Assembly: GCA_030652255.1 (NCBI GenBank) | Contig: JAUSAZ010000049.1 | Location: 1 to 60,472 of the forward strand | Direction of reading: 5' to 3' | Source: Myxococcales bacterium | Lineage (GTDB): Bacteria > Myxococcota_A > Polyangia > Polyangiales > Ga0077539 | DNA: 60,472 nt | Shown: positions 26,364 through 34,651 of the stretch, piece after piece | Layout of the letters: the number at the start of each line of letters is the position of its first letter | Numbering within the stretch: position 1 is the first letter of the stretch | Translations under genes and position numbers: made by a program | The notes under the pieces: generated by a model | Databases searched by the model: none | Told to the model about the DNA's origin: nothing | The model's input: only the letters and a program-made list of their open reading frames with translations

Positions 26364-28570
26364 GGTTCTCGCAGGTCCACAAGTTCGCTGTGTTCACGCT
26401 GGCGGTGCTGGGGCTCGTGGCGCTGGGCGCGGGCGGCGAGATGCCGATGCTCAGCCTCGGCCTCACCGCCGTCGGGGTCTTCGCGAGCTGGTTCGTCGAG
26501 GGCGAGCTCCTCCAGTCCGAGCGCTACGGCCGCGCCTGGAACATCGCCCTCGTCCTCGCCCTCGCCGCGCAGGTCGCCCGCGCGCTCTTCTTCGGCGCCG
26601 AGGCGCTGCTCACCATCGTGGAGTTCGCCGCGCTGCTCCAGGTCAACCGCCTCGCCAACCGGCGCACGGCCCGGGACTACCAGCAGATCACCCTGCTCGC
26701 GATCCTCCAGCTCATCGCGGCGACGGTGCTCGGCGGCGGGCTCTCCTACGCCCTCTGCTTCGTGGGCTTCGTCATCGCCACCCCCTGGGCGATGACCCTC
26801 GGTCACCTCCGCCGCGAGATCGAGGGCAACTACCTCGCCGACGCGCGCGCCGGCCGCGCGGGCGTGCCCATCGACGTGGCGCGCATCCTCCGCTCGCGGC
26901 GCGTGGTGGGCGTCGGCCTGCTCGCGGGCTCGTCGGTGCTGGCGGTGCCGATCTTCCTGCTCACGGCCGTCATCTTCGTGCTGTTTCCGCGCATCGGGCT
27001 GGGCATCCTGACGGTGCGCTCGCGGGCCGACACCGTGATGGCGGGCTTCGGCAACAGCGTCGACCTGAGCGGCCACGGCACCATCCGCTCCGACCAGACC
27101 ATCGTGCTGCGCGTGCAGCCGCCCAACCTCCCGGCGAACCCGCCGCCGGTGCGCACGTTCCGCCTGCGCGGGACCACCTTCGACACCTACAACGGCCGCT
27201 CGTGGTCGCGGCGGCCCAACCTGGGCGGCGACCAGCGGCGCGTCGACCGCGAGGACACGCTCTACTCGCTCACCCGCCTGCCCGATCCCGAGCGCGACAT
27301 CGCCGTGCGCATCGTGCTCGACCCGCTCGAGCCCCCGGTGGTGCCGGTGCTCGACGGCGCGGTGGGCCTCCGCATCGACGCGCGCTTCGAGGGCGGCTTC
27401 CCCCGCTACGCCGACCTCACCATCGACCACGACGACGGCGTCCGGTACAGCAGCAACGACGGCGTCGGGCTGGTGTACACGGCCTTCCTGGGCGCCCCCC
27501 CGGCGCGGCCCATGGGACGGCGGCGCATCGCCGAGCGGCGCCCGGACTTCACCGCGCGCTACCTCCAGCTGCCGGCCGACCTCTCGCCGAGGGTGCGCGA
27601 CCTCACCCAGCGCATCATGGGCGCGGAGAGCACCACCCTCGGGCGCGCGCGGGCGGTCGAGCGCCACCTCGCGCGCTGGCGCTACACCCTGGAGCTGGAG
27701 AGCGGCGGCGCGGCCCGCCCGCTGGAGGACTTCCTCTTCCGCACGCACGCCGGGCACTGCGAGTACTTCTCGACGGCGATGGCCGTGATGCTCCGCACGG
27801 CGGGCATCCCGACGCGCAACGTCACGGGCTTCCTCGGCGGCACCTTCAACCGCTACGGGCGCTTCTACGCCGTGCGCCAGGGCGACGCGCACAGCTGGGT
27901 CGAGGTGTGGGACGCCAACGAGGGCTGGGTGACCTTCGACCCCACGCCCCCGGCGAGCGAGATGTCGATGGTGCGCACCGGGGTCCTCGCGGAGCTCGAC
28001 GCCGTGGTCGAGGCCCTGCGCATGCGCTGGCGCCACTACGTCGTGGACTTCGACCTCGGGATGCAGGCGCAGCTCGCCCGTCGGGTGTGGCGCTTCGTCG
28101 AGCAGCGGCGCCGGCACGACACGCTCTCCGGGCGCGCGATCGAGCGGGGGCGCACGTCCATCGCTTCGCGCTCGGTGCCCTGGAAGCGCCTGGCGGGCGT
28201 CGGCCTCGGGGCGCTGACGCTCGCGGCGCTCGGGTGGCAGCTCTACGCGTGGCGGCGCATCGGCCGCGACGCCAACGGCGCTCCGCCCTCGGTGGCGGTG
28301 AAGGACGCCCAGCAGCTCGCCCGCGCGCTCGACCTGGCGCTGGTGGCGCGGGGCGTCGCGCGGCCCCCCAACCGCACGCCGCTCGCGTGGGCGCAGGAGC
28401 TCACCCGACGGGGCGACCCCATGGCCGCGCTCGCGACCCGGGCGGCGGAGCGCTACACGGCCGCGCGCTTCGGGGCCGACCCGCTCACCCGCCCGGAGCT
28501 CGACGCGCTGAGGGCCGAGCTCAGGTCGGCGGCGTCGCAGGCTCCGCAGGCTCCGTCGGCTTCAGCGTAG
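26360..28570 (+). CDS. TgpA-type membrane transglutaminase (DUF3488/DUF4129)
   Basis: 736 aa starting at GTG 26360. N-terminal DUF3488 region with about six membrane spans (residues 5-215), then a periplasmic transglutaminase-like domain with the complete Cys-His-Asp triad: Cys in THAGHCEYFSTAMAVMLR, His in GDAHSWVEVW, Asp in VTFDPTPP. Another membrane span (LAGVGLGALTLAALGWQLYAW) precedes the C-terminal DUF4129 tail (RPPNRTPLAWAQELTRRGDP). Arrangement and length match TgpA of Pseudomonas, an inner-membrane protein with an essential periplasmic transglutaminase domain. The last 50 nt overlap the 3' end of the convergent gene at 28521. Confidence 0.92.
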   Translation: MRFSQVHKFAVFTLAVLGLVALGAGGEMPMLSLGLTAVGVFASWFVEGELLQSERYGRAWNIALVLALAAQVARALFFGAEALLTIVEFAALLQVNRLANRRTARDYQQITLLAILQLIAATVLGGGLSYALCFVGFVIATPWAMTLGHLRREIEGNYLADARAGRAGVPIDVARILRSRRVVGVGLLAGSSVLAVPIFLLTAVIFVLFPRIGLGILTVRSRADTVMAGFGNSVDLSGHGTIRSDQTIVLRVQPPNLPANPPPVRTFRLRGTTFDTYNGRSWSRRPNLGGDQRRVDREDTLYSLTRLPDPERDIAVRIVLDPLEPPVVPVLDGAVGLRIDARFEGGFPRYADLTIDHDDGVRYSSNDGVGLVYTAFLGAPPARPMGRRRIAERRPDFTARYLQLPADLSPRVRDLTQRIMGAESTTLGRARAVERHLARWRYTLELESGGAARPLEDFLFRTHAGHCEYFSTAMAVMLRTAGIPTRNVTGFLGGTFNRYGRFYAVRQGDAHSWVEVWDANEGWVTFDPTPPASEMSMVRTGVLAELDAVVEALRMRWRHYVVDFDLGMQAQLARRVWRFVEQRRRHDTLSGRAIERGRTSIASRSVPWKRLAGVGLGALTLAALGWQLYAWRRIGRDANGAPPSVAVKDAQQLARALDLALVARGVARPPNRTPLAWAQELTRRGDPMAALATRAAERYTAARFGADPLTRPELDALRAELRSAASQAPQAPSASA

Positions 28571-28991
28571 CGGGCCCGTCGGCGATGGCCGCCTCGATGG
28601 CCGCGAGCGGCTGACGGAGCAGCAGCGCGAGGATGGTCGCGAGCTGCGCGCGGTCGACGAAGGCCCGCCAGGTCTCCTCGGCGGTGACCACGGCGAGGTA
28701 GCCCGACACGAGGTCGGTGTCGACGCGGCGGAGGGTGCCGGCGGTGGCGATGCGCTCGATGGACGGGGCCTCGCGGGCGGTCGCCTCGCGCCAGTGCCGG
28801 GCGGCCTCCGCGACGCGGGCGGTGGCGCTCTCGACGGGCTCGGCGAAGAGCGCGGCGAGCAGCGGGTCGAGGAGCTTCGGCTTGCGCGTCGGCGAGGCGT
28901 CGGACTCGGCCGCGAGGTCGGTGGCGAGCTCGATGTCGGCGGCGTCGAGCGAGGCGAGGAGGGAGGGGTCTTCGAGCGGGTCGCGGTTCAT
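28521..28991 (-). CDS. Small acidic helical protein, unknown
   Basis: 156 aa from ATG 28991. All-helical and acidic in the first third (DPLEDPSLLASLDAADIELA), then LLDPLLAALFAEP and a C-terminal Pro/Thr/Glu tail. No signal peptide or membrane span. Its 3' end overlaps the transglutaminase gene by 50 nt on the opposite strand. No family recognised. Confidence 0.6.
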   Translation of the reverse strand: MNRDPLEDPSLLASLDAADIELATDLAAESDASPTRKPKLLDPLLAALFAEPVESATARVAEAARHWREATAREAPSIERIATAGTLRRVDTDLVSGYLAVVTAEETWRAFVDRAQLATILALLLRQPLAAIEAAIADGPATLKPTEPAEPATPPT

Positions 28992-29095
28992 GGCGGTGCG
29001 CTCCCGGGTGTCTATCACGGCTCCCTCGGCGGCCGGGAGATGGGGTGATGCTCGCGCGCGGCTCGACGTATCATGGTGTCGGAGACCCCCCACGC

Positions 29096-31198
29096 ATGAA
29101 CCACCGACCGATCCATCTCGTGCTCGCCCTCCTCGCGGCACCGGGCCTCGGGTGCGAGCGTGACCGCGCCCCGGCGCCCGCGGTGGCACCAGGGCCCAAC
29201 GCCCTCGGCCCCGACGGTCGGCCGCGGGCGGGCTCCACCACCCCGCCGGCGCCCGCGCGAAGCGAGCGCGTGGCCCTCGCCGTGGGCCTCGTCGAGGGTC
29301 GGGTGAAGCCGCCCGACGACAAGCCCAACGACGACGACGACCGCCACCGCGTGCACCCCGAGTGGTACCCCACCGGGCAGCCCAACAACCCCTATCCCGC
29401 GGGCACGGTGATCCCCATCGCGCCGCCTCCGCCGGGGCTCTCGATCACCCCCCTCCCGCCGACGCAGGGCGTGCCCGCGCCGTCCGGGCAGGGTGTTCCG
29501 CCGCCCATCGTGGGCAACGGGGTCTCGATGGTGCCGATGGGCCAGCCCACCGCCCCGACGCCCACCGCCCCGACGCCCGGGCGTCCGCCCTCGCCGCAGC
29601 CCATCGTCGGCAACGGCGTCACGATGACCCCCATCCCCGCGCCCGGCGTCCCTGCGCCCGCACGCCCCGCCGCCCCGGCGGGCACCGGGGCCGTCGCGCA
29701 GACCTTCCAGGGCACCCTCGACGCGTCCGCCGAGCGCGACGCCGAGGGCCGCTTCTTCCGCGTGCACCAGGTGTCGCTCCAGCGCGGATCGCGCGTGGCG
29801 GTCACGATGCAGAGCGCGCAGTTCGATACCCTGCTGCGCGTCGAGCCCCCCACCGGCGACGCCGTCGACAACGACGACGTGGCGCGCGACAACACCAACT
29901 CCCGCGTCGATTTCACCGCCCCCATCGACGGCCGCTACCGGGTGGTGGCGACCTCGTACGCGCCGGCCACCGCGGGCGCGTACACCATCCAGGTGAGCGC
30001 CGGGGCGCCGGGGCAGGGGCTCATGGTGACGGGCGCCAGCGGCAACGCCCCCGACGCGCAGACGGGCCCCGGCGGCACGCTCCACCCCGGCACGCCCGTG
30101 AACGAGTACCTCACGCCGGGCGATCCCTCCTCGGGCGGGCGCTTCGTCCGCGGTTACCGCCTCGAAGGGCGCCAGGGCGACATGGTCACCCTGCGGCTCA
30201 CCTCCACGGGCTTCGACCCGACGCTCGCGCTCGTCGCCCCCAACGGCCAGCGCTGGACCAACGACGACACCACCCCCCAGGACACCAACAGCACCATCTC
30301 CCTGACCCTCCCCGCGGCGGGCTCGTACCGGGTGGAGGTGTCGTCGTACCGCCCCGGGGCCACCGGCGCCTTCGCGCTCACGCTCACGTCATCGGCGCGG
30401 CCCACGGTGGCGGCCAACGGGGCGCCCGCGGGCAACGTCGCCGGGCGCGCGGGCCAGGGCAACATGTACGGGGTCTTCGTGGGCATCTCGGACTACGGCA
30501 GCCGGGGCAACCTGTACGGCTGCGCCGACGACGCGCGGCAGCTCGCGCAGTCGTACATCAACGCCCACCTCGGGGCGGCGCCCAACTTCGTGGTGCTCAC
30601 CGACGCGGAGGCCACGACCGCCGCCGTGAGCCAGGCCTTCCAGGCGATGAGCGCGCGGGTGGGCCCCAACGACGTGTTCATGTTCTTCCACTCGGGGCAC
30701 GGCAACCGGGCCGCGTCGCAGGACGCCGCCGCCGACCCCGACGGCTACGTCGAGACCATCGTGCTGCGCGACGGCGAGATCAACGCCCACCAGATGGCCA
30801 CGCTCTTCGAGGGCGTGCGCGCGGACGTCAACATGCTCGCGCTCGACAGCTGCTACTCCGGCGGCTTCGCGCGGGCCTTCGGCTCGTCGCGCAACCGCTT
30901 CGGGATGTACAGCTCCGAGGAGGACGTGCTCTCGCAGGTCGCGCAGCGCTTCCAGGCCGGCGGGTACCTCTCGTACTTCCTGCGGCGCGGGGTCTCCGAG
31001 GCCGACAACAACCGCGACGGCGCGGTGCGCGCGGGCGAGCTCGCGGACTACCTCCACCGGCAGTACGCGCAGAACCTCCAGCAGATGCAGACCCAGGACG
31101 GCCAGGACGTCGAGACCTGGCAGCACCTGGTCATCAACCGCTCGGGCGTGGCGCTGAGCGACCAGCTCTGGCGCTTCCCCCTGGTGGCCGCGCGGTAG
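29096..31198 (+). CDS. Lipoprotein caspase (peptidase C14) with two PPC domains
   Basis: 700 aa from ATG 29096 (17 extra open codons upstream give no signal). MNHRPIHLVLALLAAPGLGC is a lipoprotein signal with Cys20. A long P/T/G-rich linker (20-205) carries a repeated PIVGNGVxM motif (two copies). Two tandem PPC-like beta domains follow (about 205-305 and 335-440; FDTLLRVEPPTG and FDPTLALVAPNG are equivalent strands). The C-terminal caspase-like domain (about 455-700) begins MYGVFVGISDYG and has the His535 (FHSGHG) and Cys586 (LDSCYSGG) dyad. So it is a secreted or surface-anchored orthocaspase-like protease, presumably basic-residue specific by family. A TATCAT at 29069-29074 could be a -10, but the -35 is poor. 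Confidence 0.9.
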   Translation: MNHRPIHLVLALLAAPGLGCERDRAPAPAVAPGPNALGPDGRPRAGSTTPPAPARSERVALAVGLVEGRVKPPDDKPNDDDDRHRVHPEWYPTGQPNNPYPAGTVIPIAPPPPGLSITPLPPTQGVPAPSGQGVPPPIVGNGVSMVPMGQPTAPTPTAPTPGRPPSPQPIVGNGVTMTPIPAPGVPAPARPAAPAGTGAVAQTFQGTLDASAERDAEGRFFRVHQVSLQRGSRVAVTMQSAQFDTLLRVEPPTGDAVDNDDVARDNTNSRVDFTAPIDGRYRVVATSYAPATAGAYTIQVSAGAPGQGLMVTGASGNAPDAQTGPGGTLHPGTPVNEYLTPGDPSSGGRFVRGYRLEGRQGDMVTLRLTSTGFDPTLALVAPNGQRWTNDDTTPQDTNSTISLTLPAAGSYRVEVSSYRPGATGAFALTLTSSARPTVAANGAPAGNVAGRAGQGNMYGVFVGISDYGSRGNLYGCADDARQLAQSYINAHLGAAPNFVVLTDAEATTAAVSQAFQAMSARVGPNDVFMFFHSGHGNRAASQDAAADPDGYVETIVLRDGEINAHQMATLFEGVRADVNMLALDSCYSGGFARAFGSSRNRFGMYSSEEDVLSQVAQRFQAGGYLSYFLRRGVSEADNNRDGAVRAGELADYLHRQYAQNLQQMQTQDGQDVETWQHLVINRSGVALSDQLWRFPLVAAR

Positions 31199-31202
31199 GG
31201 GT

Positions 31203-31931
31203 TCAGCGCCGGGTGAAGTCTCCCCAGAGCCGCTCGAACTCGTCGCGGAAGCGCTCGACCACCGCGCGCTCGGCCGTCACGACGACGTTCTCCTGGTTGT
31301 AGCTGGCGGCGCTGCGGGTCCAGTTGTAGCTGCCCGACAGCAGGCGCGCGCCGTCGTACACGGCGAACTTGTGGTGCATGTGCGAGTCGGTCTGATCGAG
31401 CCGCACCTCGATGCCCGCGCGCCGCAGCGGCTCGATGTCCGAGCCCTCGTCCATGGATTTGTCGTTGTCGCTGATCACGCGGATCACCACGCCCCGGCGC
31501 CGCGCGTCGAGCATCGCCGCGCGGATGCGGTCGTCGGTGATGGTGAACACGCACACGTCCACGGTGCGCCGCGCCCGCGCGAACTCGTCGCGGATGAGGT
31601 CGAGGCAGTCCACCCCCGGGCTGAAGGCCACGCGCCCGAGGTCCTTCGCGGGGCTCTCCGGGGCCTTCACCGGCGCCGCGGGCTTCGGGGCGGGCGCGGC
31701 GTCGCGGGCGAGCTCGGCCAGGCCGAGCACCCAGCCGAAGGTGTCGCGCATGCGGGCGTCGGTCTGCGCCGCCTGGGCCAGCACGATGGCCTGCGCACAG
31801 AAGAGGGTGATGGTGTCGGGGTCGAGCGCGCGCTGCCCCACCACGCGCTCGATCGAGGCGCGGGTGACAGGCCCGATGCGGGGGTCGTTGAGGGTTTGTT
31901 GGAGAAGCGCCTCGAGCTCGCGTGCACCCAT
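31203..31931 (-). CDS. Single-HKD phospholipase D/nuclease, Zucchini/PLD6-like
   Basis: 242 aa. The N-terminal helical extension (1-95) is followed by one PLD domain: VDVCVFTITDDRIRAAM, the catalytic H-x-K-x4-D in HHKFAVYD (His186, Lys188, Asp193), then LLSGSYNWTRSA and NQENVVV. Single-HKD enzymes of this type work as dimers. The order MHHKFA - GSxNWT - NxEN closely resembles mitochondrial PLD6/Zucchini as I remember it. Bacterial relatives act as nucleases (Nuc-like) or on cardiolipin. No signal peptide is visible, so it is cytosolic. It is convergent with the caspase gene, 4 nt between stops. Confidence 0.88.
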   Translation of the reverse strand: MGARELEALLQQTLNDPRIGPVTRASIERVVGQRALDPDTITLFCAQAIVLAQAAQTDARMRDTFGWVLGLAELARDAAPAPKPAAPVKAPESPAKDLGRVAFSPGVDCLDLIRDEFARARRTVDVCVFTITDDRIRAAMLDARRRGVVIRVISDNDKSMDEGSDIEPLRRAGIEVRLDQTDSHMHHKFAVYDGARLLSGSYNWTRSAASYNQENVVVTAERAVVERFRDEFERLWGDFTRR

Positions 31932-31980
31932 CGGGATCGGCCTTGAACCTCCGATGCCCGACTCTACACGACGGCGGGCT

Positions 31981-32262
31981 TCAGGCGCTGGTGCGCTCGG
32001 GAGCGGGCTTCATCGCGGCGGCGACGGCGGCGGCGGCGGCGGCGGGGGTCGAGCCGGCGGGGACGAGGATGATGTTGCCGTCCCCGTCGACCATCGGGGT
32101 CCCGTCAGGACCGAAGACGACCTCCATGTCCTGATCGCCGGAGCCCGAGCCGTCGCTCGAGGTCGCGCGCTGCACGCGCTTCACGGCCTTCTCTCGCTGC
32201 TTCTCCTGCCGCGCCATTTCCTTCTGACGCTTGGCCATGGACGGTCTGCCATTGGTGCTCAT
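31981..32262 (-). CDS. Small basic conserved protein (GRPSMAKRQKE type)
   Basis: 93 aa from ATG 32262. MSTNGRPSMAKRQKEMARQE leads into a highly basic helix (residues 5-32) like the N terminus of small proteins I have seen annotated across Myxococcota and Acidobacteria. It continues with an acidic linker and the strands MEVVFGPDGTPMV and NIILVPAG, ending in an Ala-rich tail. Nucleic-acid binding by the basic helix is plausible but unproven. The region 32263-32463 upstream has no gene I can support. Confidence 0.65.
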   Translation of the reverse strand: MSTNGRPSMAKRQKEMARQEKQREKAVKRVQRATSSDGSGSGDQDMEVVFGPDGTPMVDGDGNIILVPAGSTPAAAAAAVAAAMKPAPERTSA

Positions 32263-32463
32263 GGATTCCTCACTTCCGGCGCGCGACCCTCGAACGGAAC
32301 GCTGCGCCCTGTCGCCCGATGTTTCATGGGTCGTCCCGCGCGTGGGCAATGCCTGGATCATGCTCGGGCGTTGATCACGACCGACGGAGGCTGCGCGAGA
32401 CTCTGCGCTCAACCTGACACACCTCGGCCGCCGGGCACCGGGTTTTCGACAGCACCCCCTCGC

Positions 32464-33453
32464 TCAGGGGGGTGTCCGCGGCGCTCCGTCGGGCGCCTCA
32501 CCCCCGTCGCCGAGGCCGAAGAGGGCCCGCTGTCCCTCGTCACCATTGTGGTTGAGCTGCCAGTACGGTAGGCGCGCGGTGCGCACGAGGTGTACGTCCT
32601 CGCCGTCGGAGGCCTGCCACCCGAGGATGCGCCGCGCGCCCCCGGGCTCGACGTCGAGGGTGCGGGTGTACCCGCCGTAGCGCAGCACGAATCGGTGCAC
32701 CTCCGCGCCGTCGCGCTGCGCCCGCGAGCGGGTGATGGTGGCCTCCACGGCGGCGGTGGGCCGGTGCGCCCGACGGATGGACCACAACGACGGCACCAGC
32801 GACCCGCGCCAGTCGCCGCCGCCCGCGAAGGGCCCGTCGAGCTCGCGCAGCTGGATGAGCAGGGCGTCTTCGTAGAGGGTTCCCCCGGGGGTGGCGACGT
32901 CGCGGCGCCGCTCGCCCTCCTCGGCGAAGTACGACATCACCTGCTCGGCCGCCCGCCCGTCGCCGGGCCACACGCCGTGGAAGACGTGGCCGCACCACTC
33001 CTGCACGCTCAGGGTGATCTTCACCGGCGCGAAGGCCTCGTCGCGGTAGCGGTCGACCGGCGCGAACACCGAGGTCAGCACGGAGTAGGGGTACACCCCG
33101 GTCTGGAAGCGCAGCGACGCGTTGAGCTTCAGCACGCCCACCCGGTGCGGCGCGGCGACGGCGTCGTCCTTCACCCAGGTGCGACGGTCCATGGGCTCGG
33201 TGACGTAGATGAGCACCAGCTCACCCTCGCGCATCTCGCCGTAGCGGTTGACCCGCGCGCGGTAGCCCGAGAGCTCCGCCCGACCGTCGCTCCACGCGCG
33301 GGTGAAGGCCTCCCCGGCGCTCGCCCGCGGGCGATCGGGCCACGGGGGCAGCCCCGCGTTTGCGGGCCCCGACGCCGCGGGCGAAGGCCCCGGCCGCGCG
33401 CACCCGCCAAGCAACCCCAGCACCGCCCACAGCACCACCGGCATCGACCGCAT
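32464..33453 (-). CDS. Septum-independent lipoprotein, unknown
   Basis: 329 aa. MRSMPVVLWAVLGLLGGC is a lipoprotein signal (Cys18); an internal ATG at 33444 could also start it. The mature domain is beta-rich with W/Y-containing strands (RRTWVKDDAVAAPHRVGVLK, then SVFAPVDRYRDEAF and VQEWCGHVFHGVW). One Cys (EWCGHVFHG) next to two His is notable. No family recognised; the pattern is that of single-domain periplasmic lipoproteins of Myxococcota and Bacteroidota. Despite the label, there is no evidence for or against a division role. It lies 25 nt downstream-side of the REC-EAL gene's stop, in the same direction. Confidence 0.7.
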   Translation of the reverse strand: MRSMPVVLWAVLGLLGGCARPGPSPAASGPANAGLPPWPDRPRASAGEAFTRAWSDGRAELSGYRARVNRYGEMREGELVLIYVTEPMDRRTWVKDDAVAAPHRVGVLKLNASLRFQTGVYPYSVLTSVFAPVDRYRDEAFAPVKITLSVQEWCGHVFHGVWPGDGRAAEQVMSYFAEEGERRRDVATPGGTLYEDALLIQLRELDGPFAGGGDWRGSLVPSLWSIRRAHRPTAAVEATITRSRAQRDGAEVHRFVLRYGGYTRTLDVEPGGARRILGWQASDGEDVHLVRTARLPYWQLNHNGDEGQRALFGLGDGGEAPDGAPRTPP

Positions 33454-33478
33454 CGCCGCAGTCTATGCGCCCGTCAGG

Positions 33479-34651
33479 TCACCAGCGCACGGTCGGAAAC
33501 GGCGCCTCCGGGCGCGCGTAGAGGTACCCCTGGAAGTACTCGCAGCCCAGCTCGAGCAGCACGTCGCGCTCCTCGACCGTCTCGACCCCTTCGACCACCA
33601 CGGAGATCTCGAGGTCCTGGCAGAGGGCGGTCATCGAACGGATGAGCTTCCGCTGCTTGGCGGACGCGGCCACGCCGCGCACGAGGGCCATGTCGAGCTT
33701 CACGATCTCGGGCTCCAGCGAGGTGAGGCTGGTGAGCCCCGCGTAGCCCGCCCCCAGGTCGTCGACCGCCAGGCGGAAGCCCATCTCCCGCAGCCGCGCG
33801 ACCCGCGCGCGGAAGTCGGGCACGTCCTCCAGCGAGGCGCGCTCGGTGATCTCGAGCACCACCCGCTCGGCGATGCCCGAGAGCGCCTCGGCCTCGAAGT
33901 AGAGCGCGTCGTCGAGCAGGTCGCGGGAGTGGAGGTTGACGAAGAGCAGCGCCCCCGGCGGCGCGTCGGGCATCGCCCCGGCCGCCGCGCGGCGGATGGT
34001 GCGGCCGAGGTCGGGCAGGCGACCGAGGGTCTCCGCCGCGCCGATGAGCGCGCCGGGGTGCGGCAGCGAGCGCTCGCGGCTGCGCACCAGGGCCTCGTAG
34101 CCGAGGGTCGTCTGGTCCGACGGTCGCACGATGGGCTGGAAGGCCATCCAGAGCGTGGCGAGCGCGCGGTCGAACCCGTGGCCCAGCTCGGCCCGGTTGT
34201 CCGCCAGCTCCGCGGCCGCGTCGACCCGCTGGAGCGCCTCGCGCTTCGCCAGCGCATCCCGGTGCAGCACGATCGCGCGCTCGATGACCTGGGTGAGCTT
34301 CGCCAGCTCGAAGGGCTTGGTGAGGTAGAGCAGCGCGCCGAACTCCGTCGCCTCGATGGCCGTCCGGATGTCCGGCGCGCCGGTGACGAGCACCACCGGG
34401 AGGTCGGCGTCGCGGGCGCGCACCTCCCGCAGGAGCTGCATCCCGTCGAGGCCGCTCATCTGGATGTCGCTCACCACCACGTCGAAGCGCCCGGGCAGGA
34501 GCTGCTCGATCGCCTCCTGGCCCGACGCCGCCTCGACCACCTCGTGGCCGCGCCCGGCGATCGCGCGGCTCATCGCCCGACGCAGCGCGGGCTCGTCGTC
34601 GACCACCAGGACCCGCCCCACGACGGACCGTGCGCCCAGCGTCGGGCCCAC
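33479..34651 (-). CDS. Response regulator with EAL domain (c-di-GMP phosphodiesterase)
   Basis: 390 aa. The receiver domain (about 12-130) has VLVVDDE, the phospho-acceptor Asp62 (VVSDIQMSG) and Lys112 (LTKPF). The EAL domain (about 155-385) keeps YEALVR (residues 185-190), EITERASL, VDDLGAGYAGL, KLDM, VEGVE and the final QGYLYARP, so all metal-binding and catalytic motifs for c-di-GMP hydrolysis to pGpG look intact. The start is GTG 34651, whose G is shared with the stop of the kinase gene (TAGTG), giving tight coupling. Inference: the kinase phosphorylates this receiver to control c-di-GMP. Confidence 0.9.
   Translation of the reverse strand: MGPTLGARSVVGRVLVVDDEPALRRAMSRAIAGRGHEVVEAASGQEAIEQLLPGRFDVVVSDIQMSGLDGMQLLREVRARDADLPVVLVTGAPDIRTAIEATEFGALLYLTKPFELAKLTQVIERAIVLHRDALAKREALQRVDAAAELADNRAELGHGFDRALATLWMAFQPIVRPSDQTTLGYEALVRSRERSLPHPGALIGAAETLGRLPDLGRTIRRAAAGAMPDAPPGALLFVNLHSRDLLDDALYFEAEALSGIAERVVLEITERASLEDVPDFRARVARLREMGFRLAVDDLGAGYAGLTSLTSLEPEIVKLDMALVRGVAASAKQRKLIRSMTALCQDLEISVVVEGVETVEERDVLLELGCEYFQGYLYARPEAPFPTVRW

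Noticed and set aside
29069..29074. TATCAT as a -10 for the caspase gene
   Set aside because: No -35 with suitable spacing.
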